A DNA stretch of 64,000 bases from Heterodera schachtii. Lineage: Eukaryota; Nematoda; Chromadorea; Rhabditida; Heteroderidae. The notes under the pieces were generated by a model. The model was given only the letters and a program-made list of their open reading frames with translations. It ran no database searches and had not been told where the DNA came from. This document shows, one piece after another, positions 49,176 to 58,758 of the stretch (its first letter is position 1; every line of letters starts with the position of its first letter). The position numbers and the translations under genes are program-made. The stretch covers positions 656,455 through 720,454 of the forward strand of contig SIJG01000060.1 of assembly GCA_023374025.1 (NCBI GenBank). Direction: 5' to 3'.

Positions 49176-50949
49176 GCAGAAAATTTTTAAATATTTCCAA
49201 AAAAATTTTCTAAAATTCTTTCCTCTTTCCGTAGAAGCTAGAATTATAATATGACCACATTTCTTGTTTATGTATTAATCTGTTCTTGATCATTAAAAAA
49301 TAAAAATTGCATCTTTTTTATTTTACAATGAAAAAATTAATGATTTTGCGGCGGTTTTGTATATTTTTAATAGTAAATTTTGGCAAACATGTAATTTGAA
49401 GGAGGCCAATAACTCACAAAACCACTATTATAGATTTTCTTAAGTGCTAAGAACGATTGAAAACCCAAAAAATTCTGTGGCATCGCGTTTACCCCGTTTC
49501 TGAACCGGTCAAAAATGCGGGAAAATGAGCAAAATGCGACACTTTCAATCTTTTAAAAACAGCGGTAAAACACTGACAAAATTGGCAGCATTTGAAAGCT
49601 CTTGATGAGTTACACTTAAGAATCCATGAATAAAATCAAACGATCTACATCTGATTGTGAGCAGCTGGAAACAACTAGTAAGTCTAGTGAAAATAAATAC
49701 TGGAATAATCTTCCAATGGTAGCGGTGCAAATTAATAGGCCAAAGGAATTCAAGGGTGTACTTAAAACATGAGTTCTGAGAAGGGAATTTTAAACAACCA
49801 TTCATCGGTGATAACAACACGTCGGCAATAGGGTACTGTAAATATTTATTAATGATACACCGTATTCCATCTATTATAACTAGGTTTCGAAGTTATATGC
49901 ACTAAAATCCGCCAAATATGCCCTAAAACCCGAAAAATGCCCAAATATGCCTTAAAAACTGCCAAAAAGTGGCTTTTAACTCTCAAAAAAAAATGCCAAA
50001 AATTGTGTATAAATTAAGAATTGACTTTGAAAACACCAAAACAAGGACTAAGGAGCATTTTTTGACAATTGCAAAAATATTGAATTTCAAAATTTTTACA
50101 TTTTATTATATGCTAAAACAAATTATATTTTTATATAAATAAATTTTTTTCCAAAAGTTTCACAAAAAGTTCAAATTTTTCAATTTTTAAGGGTGTATTT
50201 AAAAATTCAAAATTTATTTTGGTGCTAGGTTGTTTCGTAAAACTGCCAATTTTTACAGATTTTCTAAGAAAAATCCGTCATAATTTTTCTTAAATACAAC
50301 CAAAAAAATAATAATCTTGGTATCGTACGATAGCTCTTGGCTTGCTCTATTAGCATAAAAAATAACAGTTTTCAAAAGTTATGTTCATTTTTAACATTTT
50401 TAGTCAAAGCGTTCTTAAAAGTCAATGAAATTTTCTAAAAGCAAGCCAAGAGCTATCGTACGATACCAAAATTATTTTTTAAGTTGTGTTTAAGAAAAGT
50501 TTGACGGATTTTTTTTTTTTAAATCTGTAAAATTGACAGTTTTTACGAAACGACCCAGCACAATTTATTTTTACATTTTGTTTTCCTCTAATTAATCCAA
50601 TTTTTGGCGATTTTTGCCCACCAGAAATCTGTTCCTTCTCATAACATTTACAATTGACAAAAAAAATTATATTCCAAGAATTCTATAAATTTTTCGAGTG
50701 TGTCTTGAAAGGTGCTAATGAGAAGAATGCAAACCGCACGACATTTAAACAATTAAAAATTTGCCAAATAAAAGAGTACAAATTTCTGCTCTGCCATGTC
50801 ACGAATATACGCAAATGTTTAAAAATCTAATTTTCTGAATTCATTTCATAAACAAATTCTCCGTAAGTTTTCATTGATAAATAATTTTTTAACTCCCAAA
50901 CCCAAAAAAAATATTCAAACAAATTAAAAAAAGCATTTCACAAATTACA
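49176..50949. other. Stretch between glutathione-synthetase-like copy 2 and receptor D
   Basis: No supported gene. The minus-strand frame at 49545-49820 (91 residues) sits in a region that reads like an old mobile fragment; it has no signal peptide or domain that I recognise. 49885-49990 repeats 'atatgccctaaaa'-like phrases. A foldback element is at 50221-50561. The 5' flank of receptor D starts at about 50700 and resembles the flanks of A, B and F ('gctctgccatgtcacgaata'). Confidence 0.5.
50221..50561. repeat. Foldback element with flanking duplication
   Basis: A compact palindrome: left GGTGCTAGGTTGTTTCGTAA, right inverse ending TTTTACGAAACGACCCAGCAC, with inner arms 'aagccaagagctatcgtacgatacc' and inverse. 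The ten bases AATTTATTTT stand directly outside both ends (50211-50220 and 50562-50571), consistent with a target-site duplication. It lies about 390 bases upstream of receptor D; a sister copy lies at a similar distance upstream of receptor F. Confidence 0.8.
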
Positions 50950-52265
50950 ATGAATGAATCCCAGATAAAAGAGAAAGAAGAAATGGTCATATTGCAGGTG
51001 ATTTATTAAATATTTTTGATAATTAAACCTATTTTTAATAAAGATATGTTCTGATCAAAAGCCTTGCTGGCCAATGATTTGTTATGGCATATTTTTGCTA
51101 ATTTTGACAATTATTGGAATTTTGTTTAATTTTTCAGTGATTTACATCACAATTCGGACAAAGTTTATCAATATTTAAACAAGCAATTACAATGAAATTT
51201 TCAGGTCATTTCGTGGCTCTGCGAATATTTTGTTGGCATTTTATTCATTTTCTGAAATAGTCAATTTTTGTGGCAATTTTTTGTCAATTTTTACCGCATT
51301 TTCTGGCCAATATTTTATACCATTTAAAATTGGGTTTTACATAACAACCATTCCTTTAACAAGCATCTGTATTGCAGTAATTTTAATGCTTTTCATTGGC
51401 ATTGAACGACTGTTTGTTGTGCTTTTTCCGTTCAAGTATAAAAATTTGAATAATTCATAAAATTAAAATTAATTTTCATTTCTCTACAAGGAAATTTAAT
51501 TCATCTTTTTTTCTTACTGTTGTACTGTTGGTTACTGTAATTCAAATTATTGTGACGGCATTTATTTTTTTGAATTGTTATGATGATAAAATGAATCCGC
51601 TTAAAATTATTGGTAATTATTATGAAATTACCAACCGCATTTATGATTCAGTCAGTTTTTGTGAAGTCAAAGTTTGAAGATTATTTAATTATTTTACAGA
51701 AACTCTGCTTAACTTTTTCTTTGGAAGGTGCGATTATTATGGTATCTACAGTAATTATTTATGCATTAATCGCAATAATAATTCATCGTCGAAAAGGTTT
51801 TTTATGACCAAATTAAAAATTTCATTATTTTAAAAATTAGAAAAACGCTTTAATATTTAAATTATTTAACCATTTTATTTTTTGCCATTTTTTAGCACCG
51901 TCAAATTCAAACGCGGCACAATTCAACAAAAGAATTTTTCGTTCACTTTCCATAATTGTTTTGGTCAATTTTGGTGGTTATATCATTGCAATATTCGCTG
52001 TTATAATACAGAAATCAATTAATAGTGAAATCAATGCCATCTTTTTATGGAATTTTTATCAAATTATTGGCATTTTGTTGCATTTCAGTGCCGCCTCATG
52101 TGGCCCCATTCTGTTTTTGACAAGGCAAACTTCTTTTTTTTGTTTTATTAATTTATTTTTATTTTTTTAAGTTCGGAATATCGCGCAGCATTTAAAAAAG
52201 AATTTTCGATTTTGTTCAAATTAATTTGCGTTAATAACTCTAATGCGGTTGTGCCACTGCAGTGA
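50950..52265 (+). CDS. Srsx-like chemoreceptor, copy D, intact
   Basis: Seven exons: 50950-50997, 51044-51162, 51205-51435, 51491-51650, 51700-51796, 51896-52124, 52172-52265; 325 residues, all phases agree. Seven hydrophobic segments can be placed: about 24-46 (GIFLLILTIIGILFNFSVIY), 60-80, 95-118 (ending IERLFVVLFPFK, the DRY-like motif), 135-156, 190-212 (IIMVSTVIIYALIAIII), 236-258 and 270-292 (SAASCGPILFLTR, in place of NPxxY). The tail SEYRAAFKKEF is typical of Srsx receptors. These are putative chemosensory GPCRs of the sensory neurons. It is the only one of six copies without a visible lesion. The intron 6 donor is GC (52125), as in every copy. Confidence 0.85.
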
Positions 52266-53695
52266 AGGAAAAAGAAATCTTAATAATGATTAGTTTGATC
52301 TTTGATTAGTATTTCCTCATATATTTTCAAACTTCCATTTATGTATTTTTATCAACTTTGATTATTCTATTTAATTTTCAACAAAAATATCATTTAAATG
52401 GAGCAATTTACAATAAAATAAAAAAGAAATAAATTATAAATTTTGTGGTATAATTGGAAATAATTGAAAAGTAAAAAAATTTCATTCATTTAAATTACTT
52501 TTTTAAACATATAATTTTTCTATGTTGAATGAAGAGAGCAATAATTTTTCCATTTTTATCCCTAATTAAGCCCATATTTAGGGGTTTTACGCAGGTTTCT
52601 ATATGTTCTTATTTCTAAGAAATTTTCTGATTTGAGGAATGTGCCTTAGTTTCATATAAAAGCGAGAAATTTCTGAAAAATTGGCTAATTCCTAACAAAA
52701 TTCATTAAAAATTCTTAAAATTTCCCTCGGCAGCACCTATCGGCACCCCAAAACTCCTATTTTTTCTTAAAATAGCTCAAGATCGCAAACATTGGTCATT
52801 TAAAAAAAAAGAAACCTAAGATTTACTAATTTATCAAAATATTTGACAGATAATTTATTCATAACTTCGCCTAAACTGTACCATTTAAAGTCTTGATATT
52901 TTTCGATAGCACTTTGTGTTTTCAATTATCTAGCATAATTTCAAAAAAATTCATTAAGTTTCAAAAAAGTTATGACCTGAGAAACTCAATAAGGTTGCTT
53001 TTGATCAAAGTTTTAGCAAAAATTCTTTTCATTTAATGGTTTTTGACTAACCGTCATAGCACCGTGTCCACCATGTTTCTAATTAGAATAATGAGATCTC
53101 TGGAAGATGAATTTTGAATAATTTTATTTGTTATAACAATCTAACACTTCATTTTTTTTCTTAAGTTTAAAATTAAATTAATAAAATATTGATGAATTTA
53201 AAATTTATTTTAATTTTTTATCAATTCTCCATTTCCCCTAGTGTTAATAGGGATGATACCTATAACTTTAAATTTCATTTAAGAAATTTAAAATATTAGT
53301 TTAATTTATCCCTTCCCCAGCTGCATTTAAATTTTTTTTTTGATATTTTACTTTTTCTAACCATTTTTATAAGATAATCAGAGCTTTTTGAAATGTATAG
53401 TTTTATGAAAATTGTTACCCATTTTTAATTAATTAATTTAACGGTTGGCATTTGTCCCGCGCCGTTTTTCGTCTGCGCAAACATTTTAAATATTCATTAA
53501 ATTTCACAAATTGTTGCCCTGATATCTGTTTGCCAAATACGCTGATGAAAAAAAAAATGTAATTTACTGTAATTAATTTCATTAAATTGCCATTTTACTG
53601 CAAAAAAATTTTTAGAATAAAAATTCATTCATTCATATATTCAAAAGAAATATTTAAATTATTCAAAAAAAAAGAAGCTTTTTTATTGCATTAAA
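52266..53695. other. Stretch between receptors D and E
   Basis: No gene. 52880-53060 is a fragment of the GTTAGTCAAAAACC foldback family (ends 'aatggtttttgactaaccgtc'). 53190-53320 matches intron 11 of the glutathione-synthetase-like genes ('caattctccatttcccctagtg', 'tttaaaatattagtttaat', 'ccttcccc'), although no exon remains. 53430-53690 is the 5' flank of receptor E, shared in inverse form with receptor C. Confidence 0.6.
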
Positions 53696-54988
53696 ATGAA
53701 TGAAACCCAACTAAAAGAGAAAGAAGAAATGCTAATATTGCAGGTGATTTAATAAATATTATTGATAATTTAACACATTTTTTATAAAGATGTGTTCTGA
53801 TCAAAATGCTTGCTGGCCAATGATTTGTTATGGCATATTTTTGCTCATTTTGACAATCAGCGGAATTTTGTCAAAATTTTCAGTGATTTTCATCACAATT
53901 CGGACAAAGTTTGCTATAATATTCAATAAATCGAGCAAATACAATTAAATTTTAAGATCATTTCGTGGCTCTGTGAATATTTTGTTGGCATTTTATTCAT
54001 TTTTCGAAATTATCAATTTTTGTGGCAATTTTTTGTCAATTTTTACCGCATTTTCTGGCCAATATTTTGTGCCTTTTAAAATGGGCCTATTTTTTGAAAT
54101 TGTTCCTTTCGGCAGCATCGGATGTGCCATAATTTTAATGCTTTTCATTGGCATTGAACGACTGTTTGTTGTGCTTTTTCCTTTAAAGTAAAAAATTTAA
54201 ATCATTAATTAAATAAAATTATTTCGTTTTTTAATAAGGAAATTCAATTCGTCATTTTTTCTTACTGTTGTACTGACGGTTACTGTAATTCAAATTATTG
54301 TGCTGGTATTTATATATTTGAATTGTTATGATGATAAACTGAATACAATTAAAGTTATTGGCAATTATTACGAAATTGTCAACCTCATTTTTAATTCAGT
54401 CAGTTTTTGTCTAGTCGAAGTTTGCTTTGTTATTTCAAATTATTTTACAGAAAATCTGCTTAACTGTTTCATACAAAAGTGCGATTATTATGGTATCTAC
54501 AGTAATTATTTATGCACTAATTGCCATAATAATTCATTGTCGGAAAGGTATTTTTGTAACAAAATTGAAAAATATTAGCATTTAAATTATTTATCCATTT
54601 TCTTTTTTTACCATTTTTAGCACCGTCAAATTCAAACGCGGCACAATTTAACAAAAGAATGTTACGTTCACTCTTAACAATTGTTTTTGTCAATTTTGGT
54701 GGTTATATCATTGCAGCATTCATAATGATTATAATGAAAGCAATTAACAGCGATATCAATGCCATATTTTTGGGACTTTAACCAAATTATTGGCATTTTG
54801 TTCCATTTCAGTGCCGCTTCATGTGGCCCAATTTTGTTTTTGACAAGGCAAAATTCAATTTTTTGTATTAGTAATTTTTAATTTTATTTTTTAGTTCGGA
54901 ATATCGCACGGCATTTCAAAAAGAATTTTCGTTGTTGTCGAAATTAATTTGCGTTAATAACTCAAATGCGGTTGTACCACTGCAGTGA
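53696..54988 (+). pseudogene. Srsx-like chemoreceptor, copy E, frameshifted
   Basis: Exons: 53696-53743, 53790-53908, 53957-54187, 54239-54398, 54451-54547, 54621-54847, 54895-54988. Everything matches copy D in structure, and splice sites are good, but exon 6 is two bases short at about 54768, between helices 6 and 7. The result is a stop at 54779-54781 and loss of helix 7. IERLFVV is kept. The upstream reading frame is clean, so the break is young or a sequencing indel. Confidence 0.85.
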
Positions 54989-55657
54989 AGGAAAGGAAAA
55001 AGAAATCTTAATAATGAATTGATCTATGTGTATTTCGTCATATATTTTGAAATTTCTAAATTTAATTTCATTTTTTAAATTTTCTCCAAAAACATCATTT
55101 AAATGGAAAAATTTCCAATTTTAATAAATAATCAAATATTCTATATCTACCATATATTTTGGCAAATTCTAATTAAAAATGATGAAATCTCCGGAAGTTT
55201 TATTTGAATGTAAAATATAAAATTTTGTAATTTCTCCGGAAAAATAATTGAAAATTTAAAAAAATTTTCATTCATTTAAATGTATATTTAATAGGGTTAT
55301 ATTATAAATAATTAAATTATTTTAAACAAATCTTTAGTTTTTTATTGTTCCATGTTTTTTCCACTTTTTGCATAATATTTATCCATGCCAATTTTATTAT
55401 TATTAATTTTATTAATATTAGCATTAATTTTCTTCATGAAATTGTTGTTTGTATACGTCACTCTATGTGTATAATTTTTAATGAGTTATTGATTCTTCGA
55501 TTTATGACGTTTTATTCACTATTTGCTCCATCTTATACAAATTCAATATCAAGCATTTTAATATTTCATTCGTTTTAATTGATATTATATTTTATTATTT
55601 TATATATACAATTTTATATGTTTTTTTAAAATATATAAAATTCATTGGTTTATTAGA

Positions 55658-55711
55658 ATGACGATATTTCATTTATTCCTTCTCGTTTCAACAACTTTTT
55701 TATTCAGCATA
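55658..55711 (+). pseudogene. Orphan copy of the chromodomain gene's signal-peptide exon
   Basis: MTIFHLFLLVSTTFLFS at 55658 is nearly identical to the first exon of the chromodomain gene at 58759, and the flank of about 300 bases before it (55350-55657) matches 58450-58758. After 'ttattcag' the two diverge: here the frame soon stops and none of the downstream exons follow before receptor F. It is a duplicated first exon without a gene. Confidence 0.75.
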
Positions 55712-56004
55712 TGTACATTTTCAATTATTTTTTGAAAATCATTTATTGATAAATCCCAAAAAATAAATCTTTAACATTTAATATTTAATTAATCAGGCTG
55801 CTTTTTCCATAATATTTGGACAAATTCGAATTAAAAAGGGATGAAACCAATGGATGCTTAAATTTTGGTAATTTATATTTAAAATCAGTAAAATTTTGCG
55901 AATTTTTTTCTGGGCAAAAAATTCATTCACTTTTCTGGGAAGGCAACAAAATTGTGGAATCAAACTCGATAAAGAACAAATTTAAAATTAGCGTTATTTA
56001 TTTA

Positions 56005-56347
56005 GGTGCTACGTTGTTGCGTAAACTTCCAATTTTTACAGATTTTTCGAGAAAAATCCGTCATAATTTTTCTTAAATACAACCAAAAAATAATCTTGGT
56101 ATCGTACAATAGCTCTTGGCTTGCTCTATTAGCATAAAAAATAGCAGTTTTCAGAAAGTTATGTCTTTTGGTCAGAACATTCTTAAAACTAAATGAAATT
56201 TTCTGAAATTTTTTATTCTAATAGAGCAAGCCAAGAGCTATCGTAAGATACGAAAATTATTTTTTAAAGTTGTGTTTGAGAAAAGTTATGACGGATTTTT
56301 TTTCGAAAAATCTGTAAAATTGGCGGTTTTTACGAAACGACCCAGCA
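56005..56347. repeat. Foldback element, sister of 50221-50561
   Basis: Left GGTGCTACGTTGTTGCGTAA, right inverse ending TTTTACGAAACGACCCAGCA; the arms again contain 'gctcttggcttgctctattagc' and inverse. The flanking bases do not form an obvious target duplication here. It stands upstream of receptor F as the sister stands upstream of D, so it was probably carried along in the duplication. Confidence 0.75.
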
Positions 56348-56740
56348 GAATTTATTTTTACATTTTGTTTTCCTCTAATTACTCCCATTTTTAGGGATTT
56401 TTCGACACCAGAAATCTGTTCCTTCTCATAAATTTTTTGTCATTGTCAAAAAATATTATTAAATTACAAGAATTCGATAAATTTTTCGAGTGAATCTTGA
56501 CACTAAGGAGAAGATTGCAAATCGCATGACATTTTAAAGAAATAAAAATTTACTAAATAAAAAAGTACAAATTTCTGCTCTGCCATGTCACGAATAGGCG
56601 CAAATGTTTAAAAATTCTAATTTTTTGAATTCATTTTATAAGCAAATTCTCCGTAAGTTTTGTTGCTAAATAATTTTTTAACTCCCAAACCCAAAAGAAA
56701 AATATTCAATAAATTAAAAAAAAGCATTTCACAAATTACA

Positions 56741-58039
56741 ATGAATGAAACCCAACTAAAAGAGAAAGAAGAAATGCTAATATTGCAGGTGATTTAATAA
56801 ATATTATTGATAATTTAACACATTTTTTATAAAGATGTGTTCTGATCAAAATGCTTGCTGGCCAATGATTTGTTATGGCATATTTTTGCTCATTTTGACA
56901 ATCAGCGGAATTTTGTCAAAATTTTCAGTGATTTTCATCACAATTCGGACAAAGTTTGCTATAATATTCAATAAATCGAGCAAATACAATTAAATTTTAA
57001 GATCATTTCGTGGCTCTGTGAATATTTTGTTGGCATTTTATTCATTTTTCGAAATCATCAATTTTTGTGGCAATTTTTTGTCAATTTTTACCGCATTTTC
57101 TGGCCAATATTTTGTGCCTTTTAAAATGGGCCTACTTTTTGAAATCGTTCCTTTCGGCAGCATCGGATGTGCAGTAATGTTAATGTTTTTCATTGGCACT
57201 GAAGGACTGTTTGTTGTGCTTTTTCCGTTAAAATAAAAAATTTAAATTTAAAAATTATTAATAAAATAAAATTAATTCTTTTTGCAATAAGGAAATTCAA
57301 TTCATCATTTTTTCTTACTATTGTTTTGATGCTTACTGTAATTCAATTTGTTATGATGACATTTGTTTTTTTGAATTATTATGATGATAAAATGAATTCG
57401 ATTAAAGTTATTGGTAATTATGAAATTAATAGCCTCATTTTTATTCGGTCAGTTTTTGTAAGTCAAAGTTTGAAAGATTATTTAATTATTTTACAGAAAC
57501 TCTGCTTAGCTTTAGTTTTCGAGACTGCGATTATTATGGTATCTACAGTAATTATTTATGCATTAGTCGCTATAATAATTCATTGTCGGAAAGGTATTTT
57601 TGTAATAAAATTGAAAAATATTAGCATTTAAATTATTTTACCCATTATTATTTTTTGCGATTTTTCAGAACCGTCAAATTCAAACGCGGCACAATTCAAC
57701 AAAAGAATTTTTCGTTCACTTTCCACAATTGTTTTGGTCAATTTTGGTGGTTATATCATTGCAATATTCGCTGTAATAATAGTGAAAACAATTAACAGTG
57801 ATATCAATGCCATATTTTTATGGAACTTCAATCAAATTATTGGCATTTTGGTGCATTTCAGTGCCGCTTCATGTGGCCCAATTTTGTATTTGACAAGGCA
57901 AAAACGACGATTTATTTATTATTATTATTATTATTTATTTTTTAGTTCAGAATATCGCACGGCATTTCAAAAAGAATTTTCGTTTTTGTTGAAATTAATT
58001 TGCGTTAATAACTCTTCGGCGGTTGTGCCACTGCAGTGA
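56741..58039 (+). pseudogene. Srsx-like chemoreceptor, copy F, several lesions
   Basis: Exons: 56741-56788, 56835-56953, 57002-57232, 57292-57447, 57497-57593, 57669-57897, 57946-58039. Three defects are visible. The exon 3 donor is AT instead of GT, so translation would run into TAA. Exon 4 lacks one codon and one further base, which breaks the frame. The DRY-like motif reads GTEGL instead of GIERL, so the arginine needed for G-protein coupling is gone. Exons 1-3 are otherwise nearly identical to copy E and the last exons are intact. Confidence 0.85.
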
Positions 58040-58758
58040 TGGAAAAAGAAACCATAATTAATAGTTGAACATTGAACAGCATTTTCATTATATATTTTGA
58101 AATTTCTACTGTATATTTAAATTTGATTTTTTTCATTTAATCTCCAAAAACTTCATTTAAATGAAGAATTTTAATATAAATAAGAAATATTATTTTATTA
58201 ATTTTTAATAAAGCAAGCATGATATTCTATTTCCATATGTTTTGACAAACACTAATTAAAATGATGAAATCTCCGGGAGTTTTTTTTATTTTAATTAAAT
58301 TATAAGATAAATAAAATTATAAAATTTTGTGGCTCGGAAAAATAATTGAAAAAAGTTTAAAAAAAATGTCATTCATTTAAATGGGTATTTAACTAGGGTT
58401 ATATTACAAATAATTATTATTTTTTAAACAAATCTTTAATTTCATTTTTTGTTTTTCCATGTTTTTTCCACCTTTTGCATAATATATACACATATCTATT
58501 ATTATTATTAATTTTTATTAATATTTGCATTAATTTTCTTCATCAAAAATTGTTGTTTGTATACGTCACTCTATGCGTATAATTTTTAATGAGTTATTGA
58601 TTCTTCGATTTATGACGTTTTATTCGCTATTTGCTCCATCTTATACAAATTCAAATATCAAGCATTTAATATTTCATTCGTTTTGATTGATATATTATTA
58701 TTTTATATATACAATTTTATATGCTTTTTTAAATATATAAAATTCATTGTTTATTAGA

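Noticed and set aside
49545..49820. Minus-strand frame of 91 residues
   Set aside because: Open but isolated, with no homologue I recognise, no signal peptide and no neighbouring exon in phase. Left as part of a non-coding stretch.
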